Below, in pieces: positions 21,101 through 32,828 of a stretch of DNA of 64,000 nucleotides (the stretch's first letter is position 1; each line of letters begins with the position of its first letter). This DNA comes from Struthio camelus (lineage: Eukaryota; Chordata; Aves; Struthioniformes; Struthionidae): assembly GCF_040807025.1 (NCBI RefSeq), contig NC_090964.1, positions 8,456,214-8,520,213 on the forward strand. The letters are read 5' to 3'. The translations under genes and the position numbers were made by a program. The notes under the pieces were generated by a model. That model did no database searches. It saw only the letters and a list, made by a program, of their open reading frames with translations, and was not told where the DNA came from.

Positions 21101-21308
21101 ACTGTAAAATAGTTCACATTGCCATTATGAATAGGTACTCTGAATATGTCTTTGATTAAATATAAAGCAATTCTTCTAAATAGTTTCCAAATGCTAAGTA
21201 ATTTTAGGCCAGTATCCAGAAGTAGTTATAGTGTTGCATGTCCATAAGTACAGAACAGTGTGTTTGTAGACCTTATTTTGTTCTTCATAGAGTTAAATAT
21301 CACTAAAG
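18141..21308. other. Spacer between ZBTB8OS and the ZBTB8A paralogue, converging 3' ends
   Basis: Mostly AT-rich single-copy-looking sequence between two converging genes. The left part may be extended ZBTB8OS 3'UTR and the right part ZBTB8A-like 3'UTR (TTTATT, the minus-strand AATAAA, at 20266-20271 and 21309-21314). The only notable structure is the GC-rich patch at 19820-20095. No repeat family is recognised. Confidence 0.5.
19820..20095 (+). promoter_or_regulatory. Orphan CpG-rich promoter-like patch
   Basis: An isolated GC- and CpG-rich island of roughly 275 bp in otherwise AT-rich spacer. It carries an inverted CCAAT box (ATTGG) at 19935-19939 and a direct one (CCAAT) at 19967-19971, 32 bp apart, with CAGGTG between them. 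This paired NF-Y-like layout is common in vertebrate promoters. A consensus donor GTAAGT lies downstream at 20241-20246 on the + strand, consistent with a first exon leading right. Frames of 79 codons (+) and 139 codons (-) cross the patch, but both are unfamiliar and could be chance in CpG-rich DNA. It may be the start of an unannotated noncoding RNA or an old enhancer. Confidence 0.4.
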
Positions 21309-21314
21309 TTTATT
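21309..21314 (-). terminator. Candidate poly(A) signal of the ZBTB8A paralogue
   Basis: TTTATT on the + strand, read as AATAAA on the minus strand, 85 bases past the stop codon. A second copy at 20266-20271 would give a 3'UTR of about 1.1 kb. Confidence 0.35.
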
Positions 21315-21398
21315 AAGGAAACTAATAAACCAGTGTTAGTTGTCAGGACATAAAGTAATTTAATCTCAAAGATAGCAGTAACAAACATACAAATATAT

Positions 21399-24369
21399 CT
21401 ACCTAAGATTTGGCTTCACCTTTTCATCTGCCTCATCTGAAATATCATCGTCAACGTGTTGGATAACCAAATTATACGGTTCCTCCTCCATTGTCTCTTC
21501 ATCTGATTTCTGTTCTTCCTCCAAAGCCCATTTGGAATGTTTGTTTCCTCGATAGGTGGTAAGAGAATGCTCTGCATCCAGATCATCAGGGACGCTGTCA
21601 AAACTAGCTTCTGCTAGACACTCGTGGCACAGTCTGTAGCGCCTTGTTCCTTGCTGAACCACACATCCTGTTAGGTCAGTTACATGACGCTTGCACTTTC
21701 TGCATATTAGTTTGCCAGCTTGATGTATCTAAAGAGATTTAAAAGTTGAAATTGTCAGTGATCATCCAAAAGCAGATTTAAAAAAAAAAAAAAAGAAAGA
21801 AAATTCACTAAATCATTCTGAAAAGTAAAAAATATAAAAATGTGGGAGCAGAAGATAAGCACAGATTGTTTTATAAGGTCTGTTAAAAATACATTGGCTG
21901 TTTTCAGAGTAAGATTTTGAAAAGATAGTTTTATAAAGCTATTCAGTTACTCACAAAAAACTCAGTTATGCAATAAAATCAACATCTCTAAGAAAGAAAA
22001 TATTTTTTGTGTTGTAATTGCTGTTCTGTCACCTGGAGATTACCACACTGGTGCACTGAATTTCTGGAGCAAAAACAAGCAGCAAAAAAAACAAAAGAAA
22101 GACATAAATACCCCATGGGCAGCATAGATAAGAAAATCAAATTTCTTTCAGATTTGTATCTTCCATGAACACCAGTCCAATCTGCCAATTTAAATAATGA
22201 ATAATTAAGGCTGATTTGCAGCTAGGAAGTTTTTCTGGTACAAGTTCTAGAAATGACTGAACAGCTGTTATCCCCCTCCCCCCCGCCCCAAGCCGAATCT
22301 CTGACTGAAATGACATACTGTTTGGAAGTGGCTACGTAAATGCTCTAGTCGGGTGAATCTTTTCCCACATGCTTCACATGGGTATGGTCGCTCCCCTGTG
22401 TGACACCGAAGATGACGCTTTAGGTCGGCCCTCCGTTTCACTGTGTGCGTGCAGAAGGGGCACTTGAATCGCATTCGAGGTAGATCATCTGTTACAGAGA
22501 AAAACATATAATATGTCAAATATTAATAGTTTGTCTTTATACGGTACTCTGATTATTTTTAAGCGTAAATAAGCAGCTCATTTGTCCCATGGTCTGTCAC
22601 TAAACATGAGAAAACGCAAAATACAACCCCAAATTATTTCTTGCCATCCTTGTCCAGCAAACAGTATTCTTTATGGAATATGTTAAACAGGAATTTGATA
22701 GTGGTTTTTTTTTTTCCTCAGAGTGAGTGTTTTTTAGACATACAGAAGACTGAAAATAGATAGGTGTAATATGCATTTGCGTCAATAAATAGTTTTTAGC
22801 TTAGATGCTTATAATCCCTATGTAATATATTAGGGTGCCTGGAGTTTTAAAATTATGCAGTTATAAGTAGATAGTGGTACATTAAATTAGTCTCCATAAG
22901 AAAACATCTGTCTACTTTATTCCATCAGCATATGCCCTCTGTTCATCAGGGACTTCTTTGATACTTTATGTAGCATGGCCAAACAGTCACAAAGTTTAGG
23001 CTGTTTGGACCATAAGGGAAGCGGACCATGCTTCAGTCTAAAGTTCTTAAGTGGCCAATGACATGACCTTCTCTTGTAAAGAAAACACTAGATTGAGTGC
23101 CAATGCTGCCAGATCCCCAAGCCAATTTTCAGCTCTACAGGCTTCATTTAACTCCACTTGGGTCCAGGTAATCTGATGTATATTAACTCCACTGAATATC
23201 TGGACAAGGTTCTCTGATTGTAATTCTCGTGCTGTTTTTTGACTTCAAAGTCTCTCATTCTGTTAGGCACTACCATAAAGTACAGCAAGGAAATAATCTG
23301 CAAGCCTAGGCATCATTTTGTTTTTCATGCAGCCATGCAGGATTCTCTCCAAAAGATCTGCTGGCTTCTTTCAAAGAACATCTTTCCAAAACTGTATCTT
23401 ATTTTTACCTTCATTCCAACTACTCATTACACCTAAAATTGTGGGCATTGAGGTGTACAGCTCATCTGCTTTTAATTCCATTAACTCAGAAGAAGTTCTT
23501 GAAAGTTCTTGTTCTAGCTGAGCAACAGACCACCTCTTTGGTATAACTTCTGGTTCTTGATTATATCCATAATCATCATGATCAACATCATTCTCAGCAT
23601 CAAATTGAATTTCCTCTCTTGCCCGAGAGATGTGGCTAGAATCTGATGCGTTACAACCTCCGCTAGTCTGCTCAGTTTTGTCTGATTTATACTGCACACA
23701 ATCACGTGTCTGTGACAGTCCTAGATGTTTTCGGCGCTTTCTTGTTGGGACCAATTTTCGGCCTCTTTTTGATAGCTGTGTTTCTGGCCGTTGAAGACTT
23801 ATCTGTGAAGACAGATAGCTGTTGTAATTACTCCAGGAATTTTCATTCACCATACTTGCCTTTTCATCTGGAATTACATGGGAACGTGTTGGGTTGCTCT
23901 TTGCTTTCCTTCTTGACCGATAAAGAGATGGGTGAGCAGATTCATTGTTCATACGTTTGGCCGAAAGGCTAAGGTAATGATCCTTTTCCTTTTCGTTAAT
24001 GTCCAGTGAGGATTTAATGAATGTCTTACAGACATTAAGAATATCTGTCATCTGCAGATAGCTAGCAGCAGACATTACTTCAATCACATTTTGACCAGTT
24101 AAAGACAATATGCCTGAATATACAAAGTCCAGGATAACCATAAATGTCTCTGGAGAGAAGACCTCAAAAGTAGCTATTGTTGGCTGACTGGTGTCTTTTG
24201 AACTCTGTGAAAGGAGCATTTTGAAATATCCACTGCTAGCAAACAACACATTTCGATGTGCTTTGAAGACTTTCCCCTCAACCAGGATATTGCAGTCACA
24301 AAACAAATCTTGCTTCCGTTGTTCATTTAGCTGCTCTAGGAGGTGAAACTGATGGGAAGAAATCTCCAT
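21399..24369 (-). CDS. ZBTB8A-like BTB/zinc-finger protein, tandem paralogue of ZBTB8A
   Basis: A predicted nuclear transcription regulator: the BTB domain dimerises and recruits corepressors, and the C2H2 fingers bind DNA. Coding exons are 24369-23409, 22488-22319 and 21728-21399, in phase, totalling 1461 nt and 486 residues. The exon at 24369 starts after an acceptor at 24400-24401. The BTB domain spans about residues 20-125 ([19 protein letters not shown], then [16 protein letters not shown]). Two C2H2 fingers lie at about 330-350 and 358-379, the second crossing a splice junction. A downstream CRKC...CHEC cysteine pair and an acidic tail ending VKPNLR follow. The BTB part is close to ZBTB8A at 32829-35277, but the linker has diverged widely. 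Xenopus is known to carry zbtb8a.1 and zbtb8a.2, so this may be an old tetrapod duplicate lost in mammals (inference). No break is seen. Confidence 0.9.
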
Positions 24370-24798
24370 TCCAATGAGGGAATAACAGGAAGTCTTGCCC
24401 TAAAGTAAATAAGTACAGGCATGACAATCTACACCTAACCCAAAGTAGCTGAGTCCTATTTTAAGAGCAGATGAGCCCTTTCTTTAAAAACAAGGAAATC
24501 AAGCATATTACAACATTCCCAATACATTTATATTTCCCAACTATCATCCCACCACATATTAACACCTCTGCAAGAAAGATGCCTCAGCAGGATTACGGCA
24601 TTCTTATCATAAAAGATGAAGCTTAGGTCGATGGAAGCTTAAACAGTTCACGGATTCAGTAAGAAAAAAGAACTTGCCCCCCCTGCAGCAGTGCGGAGTG
24701 CCACGACTCCAGAGCGAGTTCGTGCCGGATTCTGCATGCTGCCAGTCGTGGGCACAGCCTCTCCCAGAGCGGACCAGAACCGCACATGGAGGCGGCGG

Positions 24799-25704
24799 CG
24801 CAGCCCTCCCGGCCCGGGCTCCCCCAGCATTGGTAGCGGTCGCCGTCACTCACCCGCCCGCCCGGCCGAATTGGTCGCTCGACCCTCGGGAGCCCGGGAC
24901 GCCCGGCGGCCCAGGACCCGCCCGCCAAGGCGCCTCGGCTCCTGCTCCCCCGGCTCCGAAGGGGGGCTCCGCCGCGCGGCGGCAGCCCGGCGCCTGGCGC
25001 CCGGCGTGGTCCCAGCAGCTCCTGCCGCCGCTGCCCGCCGCCTCCGCCGCGCCGGCAGCGCCCTGCCCGCCCCCTGCCGCGGCCCCTCTCGCCCCACACC
25101 CGCTGCCCAGCTCCCGCTCCCGCGCAGCCCTTTGTTGCCGTGCCTGGCTCCTCGCAGCCGCGCCCGGGGCTGCAAATGGCGCCCGCTTAGGTCTCTCCCA
25201 GCGCTGTGCAGCCCGGGTAACGAGCGGCTCCGAGCGGCGGCGGGGAGCGCGCCGGCCGCCCAGCGGGGACTGCGGAGCCGAGGGACGTCCCTCGCTGCCC
25301 CTCGCTCCTGCGCGCGCCTTCAGCCACGACGCCTGATCCGACTTGTCGGTGTATTGCACAGCCACAACTTACCGGCTGGGTTCTGCGGGTGGCTGCTGCC
25401 GCCGCCGCTGCCGCTTCGCCGAGAGGAGCAGGCGGTGGATGCGGGATCCCCGGCCCCCGCGTCGGGGCTCTTTGCGGTTTAAGGCAATGTGTTGGTCCCG
25501 CAGCCCCAAACCCTGGAAGCCCGAACGTGAGAGAAACAAAAGGTATTTGCTGACGTGGGCGTTGGACAGAGACGCCCGAGGGCTGGGGACACAATTAAAG
25601 GGGCAACGCACCGATTGCAGGCACAGCCCAGCAGCTTCCTCTGCCTGATCGCCCTGCAGTCTGGGCTGCTTCCCTCCTCTCACACCCACATGCTACCCAA
25701 GAGG
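24799..25704 (-). promoter_or_regulatory. CpG-island promoter and noncoding first exon of the ZBTB8A paralogue (copy A of a duplicated block)
   Basis: A GC-rich island upstream of the paralogue. On the minus strand a noncoding exon ends at 25373, before the donor GTAAGT, with CAGCCG at its 3' edge. A second donor GTGAGT near 24850 could end an alternative leader exon. The block matches 35759-36864 almost base for base. 25367-25704 equals 36527-36864 over all 338 bases, and 24981-25305 differs from its partner at two sites in 325. 24799-24939 differs at about three sites in 141. Copy A lacks about 185 bp present in copy B, and a segment at about 25306-25366 is unrelated. Similarity stops sharply at both ends. 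Confidence 0.8.
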
Positions 25705-26035
25705 CCCACTACCTTACTTCATACAATGCATTGCTATTGTTAAAGGCTAGTCTAGATAGCGTTGTATCTGGAAGGAAGGCGCCACCTGAATGGGAAATAT
25801 CTGTAGTACTGTGGAGTAGGATGCATTATGTTGCTCGATTGAGAAGTATTTCTTATAAGCAGGAAAGTTTTGTATGCAAACAATGGAGATAATCCAAAAC
25901 TGAAGCACTGGAATTGGGAGTGCAGTAGTACAGATAATCCTTTTATTTCCTTTTTTGTGGAATAAAAATTCAGGATGCCTGTAAGAATGTGAGTCAGTTT
26001 CAGTCTTGTTCCTGAAGATCAATGAATAATTTCAT

Positions 26036-26110
26036 TTAGAAGGGATCTCTGGAGGTCACCTAGTACAACTGGTTCCTCAGGGCAGGCCAATTAGAACACG
26101 GTAAAAGAAC
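26036..26110 (-). mobile_element. CR1 LINE fragment (3' end)
   Basis: The reading GGATCTCTGGAGGTCACCTA followed by a CAACTGGTTCCTCAG-like stretch matches the antisense 3' end of avian CR1, remembered as 'ggagGTCATCTAGTCCAACC'. Only the last ~75 bases are recognisable, and they are moderately diverged. Confidence 0.55.
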
Positions 26111-28271
26111 AGTTCCCATTTTCAAAGTAAAAGGTATCACGTTGGAGTGCTGTAGAGAACTTCATTAGTGTTACGTTTAGCACAGGAGATAAACCAAGGT
26201 AGCAAAATCTTTTTTCCTTCCACTTCTCTCAGCTTTTCCTTAGAGAAGAATTTTTTGTTCTGTGTTCCCGGTATTTTTAATTTCTCGATGCAACAAATAA
26301 GACACCTCTTTTCTTAGGATTTAGGAGTTAAATAAGGTTATCGGTTAGGCAAACTCAAATGTCGGAGTTTTTTAAAGTTAAATAATACAGAAAATGGTTC
26401 TTAAACCAATACCATGGTATTAGTTTAACTACCCATGGCTGCCTTTGAACTAATAGTAACCCCTGATTGGCTTCTAACTTTGCTGAAATATTCTACAGAA
26501 AATCAAGAAGGCGGTTCTGGAATGGTTATATTAGAATACTGAAGTACTGTGTTTACAATTCTGTTTTACTTATTCATGTAGAAACAAAGAAAGGACTATG
26601 GAATTAACTATTTGGGCTCTTCTGGGTTTATAGTTTATATTTCTCTACCACGCAAACGATTAGAAGTCACCAATGCCAGCCTTGACCAGATCACATAGGT
26701 ACTGGCCTCAGCAGTCCACTGAAATAGGATCTTAATTATGAATTTTCAGACTTATTAAATAAACCCCAAATGAATGTGCTTATTTTAGTCTGACTGATGC
26801 CTCCTGGCTTGAATAAAAACAAGCTTTTTTAGGACAAATTCAATTAAACAAGTTTAGTTTAACTGTAATCCTCATTTAACACCAATCTAGACTCTGCTAA
26901 GCCTCAGCAGTTAAGATTTTAGATAGATATTCAATTTACAACTACTGTTGTTATGCTAACAGATGCTAATGACTATCAGAAAGGGATCCTGGGATCCAGA
27001 CACAGTCATTGACTCAATTAAAGCCAGATGGCAGGTCAGGCATTTTTCAGCTTAAATCAAAGTCCATTTAAATAATAAATGGTGCTGAAGATACAGGGCT
27101 ATTAGCCAAGACCCCTGTTTAGGCCATCAGAAGTTCAAAGCCAAGTATTTCTAACCTTGTTCTGGCTCAAAGCATAGGATGCCTGATATAAGGACAGACT
27201 GTCAGGAAAGAGTTGAGATAGCAGAAATTCAGCATTTGGCGACAGCTACTAACATATTAGACTTGGGTATTACAAACTGTCAGCTTGTTTGTTTCTGTTA
27301 TATCCTTTAATATAAAATAGTTTATATCTTTATAAATAAAATTGTACAAACAGATGAATGTCTTGCATTGTAGTGAGAATTTATCTGGCTTGTACTATTG
27401 ATTTCTTATGCTAATAATAGCAGTCCCCTGTGGTCTTAAGTTTACACTATTTTGTTTAAAGAAATAAATTGGTATTTTTCAAAGAATTTGCTCAGTTAAT
27501 GTAACTCACTTCAAGGTGTACCTAGAACTCATCTCAAGATCTGGTTTGGTAGATTTTTGATATTTATATTCTTTGGTGAAGAAAAAGGATCTTTAATAGG
27601 TAGTTTCTGGTAAAAATGTCAACTGAAACATTGGAAAAAGAGTTTGCTTGCCTTTGACTGAATGTTCCTTTTATCTTTAATGCATAGGAGGTTAGTATTA
27701 AATGATTTTTTGCCAGCTTACCTTCCAAAGAAAATACAAGTTATTCTGCATAGAACTGTTCAGTGGTTGAAGCTAGGTGATGCACATAATCAGTTCAGCA
27801 GCATTTTAAAATACTCCACCAAAAAGTAACAGAAACCTGAACTGAAGGTATTAGAAGTATCTGTCTTTTTTAAGATATTGTGCACAAGCCTTAGATACAG
27901 GGTTAAGGGACAACTACGTGTTATAAGATATTTAGGATGAGGATGCAACTCAAATTTTAATAAGTAAATCTAAAATACTTCTGCCGCCATATTCCCAACA
28001 TCAACATGCAGCATGCTTGTTAATCAAAGCTGTCACATCAGATGTTACAACAGCATGATTCATTTCAGTTTATACTGCAAGGTGTTCTGTCTAAATACTG
28101 TTGTTTGATGGTTGCTGCCAGTGCAGATTAAGAGACCAAAATTTAAGAAATTCTGACATTGGCATAGCTAGATAATGGAATACTATAATCTCTGGCAGTG
28201 ACCAGATGCTTCAGGGAAGAAATGTTGTAATATATTTCCTAATAATTTGATATCCAAGGGAGAAGTTTTTC

Positions 28272-28301
28272 CTAAATTGTCATTGAAAAATGACAATTTA
28301 G
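28272..28301. repeat. Inverted repeat, 13-bp perfect stem with 4-base loop
   Basis: CTAAATTGTCATT at 28272-28284 is followed by GAAA and then the exact complement at 28289-28301. It could be a relic of a small inverted-repeat transposon or chance. The short stem makes a microRNA precursor unlikely. Confidence 0.7.
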
Positions 28302-29106
28302 AAGGGTCCCAAAATCCTGGAGGATGGGATATTTTTTCTGAAGAGCCAGAAGTAAAGGATGATAGGTGGAGCAGTCAGTGTCAGTATCTACTCAGTTCTT
28401 CTACTGCAGGGATCTCTGGGCTCACAGGCATTTTCATAGCTCACACTAAATCACCATTTTTGTGTATGTTTTTTTCACCTCAGTTCTTTGGAAGAGTAGA
28501 GTATATTATCAAGTTGGAAAGGGATATTCATTCTGTATATTTTCCCTATTAGTGTGAAAATGACAGCCAAAAGCTAGTCTTCCTGAAATTTTAAGGTAAG
28601 GGCAAGCGCTGTCTGTAAGAATAGTACAAAGAGAATTTCAGGCAACTTAATGGAAAACAGAAATAGTGGGGATAGGATGTGTGTGCTGCAGTTGAAAGAG
28701 AAAAGCAAATCAAATATCAAGTAGTTCATAGGTTTAGGAGGCAGGAAGAATTCAGTAAGAAACACCTGAAATAGAGGAAGGAGAAATGCTTTAGAATACA
28801 GTATTTTAGCATTTGAGCGGATGGCAAGGTAGTCGCCACAAAACAAGGATAGTTAGAGGTCAGACACTAAACAGGGCATGATGAATCTATGTCTTCATTC
28901 TTGACCATGGTTTTCATGAACACACGATTAACACGAGCCAAGCAAACAGAGACAGTCTTCCAATGACAAAGTATTGATGGAGGAGACAAAGGGACAGACA
29001 CTAGGATTCCACAGAAAGTAGAGGTTTAAAAGAGGAATGTCACTTGTAGTGGACACACCTCCACGTTAGTCAGTTGAAATGGGGAATGGAAAAGCAAAAG
29101 ACAAGA

Positions 29107-29150
29107 GAAAGACATTTTGAATATCAGTGAAAGACATTTCGAATATCAGT
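29107..29150. repeat. 22-nt tandem duplication
   Basis: Two adjacent 22-nt units (29107-29128 and 29129-29150) beginning GAAAGACATTT and ending AATATCAGT differ at one base. Confidence 0.85.
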
Positions 29151-29284
29151 GAAGAACCAAAACATGCGTGAACAAGTAGTATTTAAGAGAATCCAAAGCA
29201 AACAGTCCTGGAGAAGCAGAAAGAAGTACAAGGCACAATGAAGACACTAGTAAAAAAAAAACAATTTGAGAGGAATCACATAAC

Positions 29285-29480
29285 TCATGGTCATAGGGGA
29301 CTTCTGGAGGTCTCTAATCCTACCTCTCACAGGAAACAAGGCTGGCACTGAGATCACATCAGATCAGCCATGGTTTTGTCTAGTTAAGTCTTGAAAACCT
29401 TCAAGGAGAGAGATTTCACAATCTCTCTGGGCAACCTGCTCCAGTGCTACCCAATTTGAACCTCCCAAATTGAGATTTGT
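29285..29480 (-). mobile_element. CR1 LINE fragment (3' region)
   Basis: The stretch contains CTTCTGGAGGTCTCTAATCC, then GTCTTGAAAACCTTCAAGGA and CTCTCTGGGCAACCTGCTCC. These are the successive landmarks of the antisense CR1 3' region known from birds. The copy is 5'-truncated and diverged, and its element sense is the minus strand. Confidence 0.75.
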
Positions 29481-30471
29481 ACGTACAGAGACAGTACAGA
29501 ACCTGAATCTGAATGGATCAATGTTAGCAGAAGTCAATAGTCCTAAATAGCCTTCTCTAGGATTTAAAGATAAAATCAGGTACCTTACTTGTAACCTGAC
29601 AAATTTCTAAAACACATTACAATCAACTTTTATCAAGTAAATTAAATTCTGTGGGAACAATCCTATGAAATGAACAACTGTCAAAGCTGTTTCTCTTAAA
29701 GTTTCCTACAAGATCTTTAGTTTCCTCCTTGAAAAGGAGGAAAACGTTAACTTCTGCTAATGCGTGGTATGCGATATGAACAGGAATATGAAGAAGAGAG
29801 TGACGAGAGGCTTGGAAATGCAAGGAGGGAAAAAAAAACCCAAAAGAACAAAAGAGAATTACTTTCTTTTAGAGAAAAACAAGCAAAATATATGATTGGG
29901 TATGTAAAATGAAGGACAGTGTAGAAAATATAAGGCACTTACATTTATCATGTCTCGCAATACAAAAATAAGGGAACAACAACTGAAATAAGGCAACAAA
30001 TATAAAAACGATACCTTTTTAAATACAAAACTTAATTGACCTACGGGAATCGCAGTCTTGAGCTAGAACTCCAAGCTTAGTAAGATACTTTAAAAATGAC
30101 TACAAATATTTATTTATGCTACTGAAAAGAGTAATGTAAAAAAGCAATAAAAACCCTTGTTTGCCAGGGCATAAATCAACCATTAATCTGCCTATACTTA
30201 AAAAGTAAATGTCTTCATATGGATAGACTGTTCCTTGTATAATTGCCTATTACAGCTATTTCACATCTTTTTCTGAAGCATCTGGTCCTCACTATTCTCA
30301 GATTTAGGGTATCTAATCAGATTGAGCATTGATGCAGAAATCTCTTTGCTTCTGAACCCACCCACTCCCAACATATATAACCCTTTAATAGTCTCACCTT
30401 TATAGTTGGCAGTTAGGATTTCAATCTCTGAGTGAAACTGTCTTTTCCCAGCCCCTAAATCCATCCCCAAA

Positions 30472-30504
30472 TACACACACACACACACACACACATACAC
30501 ACAC
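30472..30504. repeat. (CA)n microsatellite
   Basis: A CA-dinucleotide run with one interruption, in the spacer between the two ZBTB8A genes. Confidence 0.85.
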
Positions 30505-32828
30505 TAATCCCAGTTTTTTCGTATTCTGGGACAGTAGGCACAGATACCTACAATTTATTGTGCATACTGTTTAAATGGCAAGGGAGAAATCTATTATATT
30601 CTATTTCTGCAAGCATTTTCTCTTGGAATTTGCAATTAATTTAAGCCATTCCATATTCCTTTATATATTTCTTTGTTCTATATTTGATTTAGATAAGGGT
30701 GTTCATGGAATATTTTTAACCATTTTGTATTATGAATTTTTGGAGCAATAAACTCCAAGAAATTACTAGCTATTTTCACATCAAGTCCATTTTGTGGACT
30801 GCTGAACAAAGTGTAACAAAAAATGTTTACATATGGGTCGTTAGAAAGCTTGATAAATCCCCCCTCCTTCCACCTGCCCCCCAAGTCCAAGGCCAATGGA
30901 TGATAATTTCTGTAGGAGCAATAAACAACACTCCCCAACTGGATACAAGGAAAGAGAATAGAGTCTCCTCAGAACATATGAGCAGGCTACTTCTTGACAG
31001 TCTTGCAAGGGTTTTTTTTTTTTTATGGGGAGGGGGAAGCACTTAATGCTTACACTGTGAACTTGGTAAGGAAGCGCTTGAGCTCTCATTTAAGAGACTC
31101 GTAGGCTAGCCATCTGCAGCCTGGTAAGAAAAAGCTGTACTCTCTGGTAATGATGATACTAATAAGGCTATACAGTTTTTACAGAAATAAAAATAAAATA
31201 GTGACTTTGCAGCCGCTCCTGGGAAAGAGATTATATAGTATATATATATGGAATGGTTCTGTAATTAATCCCAGGTTTCAGGCAAACATGCTTACGCAGT
31301 AGTAAAAAAAAAAAAAGTTTTCTAAGCCTTTACCCATTGACTTTAGTGATCAGAGGATGAAGCCTTTAGTAATACTCATTTCTGTCCAAGAAAATACAGA
31401 GTAAAAGCACCCCAGCAGCATACTTCTGGTCTTTTTGTGTTTACAGTGCTGGTTAAGGTAAACTCGCTAAGTTAGAAAACCAAGTGACTCATTTTGTTTT
31501 AAAAGTAAACTTTCTTCGCCATTAGTCATCTCTTGTAGTCTAATTGTAGGTAAAGTAATGCAAATACAATGTCTAGGGCTTTCAGTACGTATTGTTCACT
31601 GGTGTGTAGTACAAACTGAAAAAGGTTAAAAATTTCTTGGTGACTGAATGACTCTGCGAATATATAAATTGATAATGACTGCATCTTAAAACTCATCATT
31701 TTAAATTGAGTACAGGTCAATACAAACAAGAATAAGCCAATGGCTTCAGATGCAAATCTCTTCAGTTCCATTTCTAATGATATAGTATATATAGTGTACA
31801 AGTTAGCTGGCTCTGCCAACACTACTGGCAATTAGAATAGGGGACAAGGAAAGAATACAAAGGCCAAAGCAGCTTTGTAAAGATTGTTTCCTTCACGTTG
31901 GCATTGAAAAGCTGGCACTGCCACAGGTAATGCTGTGGATGCAGGGCTACCAGTCACATCACATCAGCACTTCTGAGGTTTGTTTTGTTTTTTTTTTTTT
32001 TTAAGTATTTTTACCATGGTTACTAAAACACACCCCAACTTGAGTTCCCAGTTTTCAGAGTGAATAAAACATCTACTGGTATGAACTAATGATCCATATT
32101 AGCAATCACTTTATCTCTGATGCGTTGACTAGGAGTAGTATGCATGTGTTTTATTTTCTTGTAAAGAAATATTTCTTAAATGAATGATCTGCTAAAGATT
32201 CTCCTTATTAGAATAATTTTTTAAAAGAAAGTGCTTTTCCAGATGTATATGCCAAAACATTTTTATGTGTTCTTTCTTAATTCTCTGCCTGGCTTTTCAA
32301 ATCATAATATGAAGAGTTCATGAAATTTCATGGAAGATTATCTTCACTTCTGAGTGCTGAAAAGAGATTTTCTCTATATTCTACAGTGGTGGTGGTGGTG
32401 GTATTTATACTTTCTTAATCACCAGGTGATACTGCATATAAAACCCACATCTCTAGAAGTTTAAGAAGTGGGTAATTTACAATGCTTTGTGACTTTTTTT
32501 AAAGTATTTAGACTCTACCCCATTGAAAGAGGTTTTTAGAAGGGACCCATTGTCGACTATAAAAAGTTATCCGTGTAGTACTTCAGTTTCCTTGTTCGTC
32601 CATTATTCCATTTAGGGATGGATTATTCCTAATGGCGCAAAATACGAGTATTTTGATAACAAAATTCAAAATGGCACCAATGGCATGTCCATAAATGCAT
32701 GCAAGTTTGGACCTGTTCAAGAGAAACCAATATGTCTTTGTATGATAAGAACAGGCTGGCGGAGGGCTTATGGTCAAGACACAGGAATTCAATGTAAAAG
32801 GGATAATTTACTAATTCTTATCTCACAA

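Larger units (their letters stand above)
25705..32828. other. Spacer between the two ZBTB8A genes, with probable ZBTB8A 3'UTR at its right end
   Basis: AT-rich DNA with two recognisable CR1 fragments (26036-26110 and 29285-29480), a perfect-stem inverted repeat (28272-28301), a 22-nt tandem duplication (29107-29150) and a CA run (30472-30504). The part nearest 32828 should be ZBTB8A 3'UTR. Candidate minus-strand poly(A) signals (TTTATT on the + strand) occur, for example near 32150. No coding exon is recognised on either strand. Confidence 0.5.

Noticed and set aside
24656-25594. Long open frames in the paralogue's island, and the matching ones at 35751-36849
   Set aside because: Same cause: GC-rich promoter sequence. 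They appear in both copies only because the DNA blocks are duplicated.
25369-25689. A 106-codon minus-strand frame identical in both islands (also 36529-36849), considered as an upstream ORF
   Set aside because: It may begin upstream of the transcription start and runs to the first-exon donor. Identity between copies follows from DNA identity and is not evidence of protein constraint.
28180-28250. Stretch resembling 'ctggcagtgaccagatgctt' words of old amniote repeats
   Set aside because: Too short and too diverged to assign to a family from memory.
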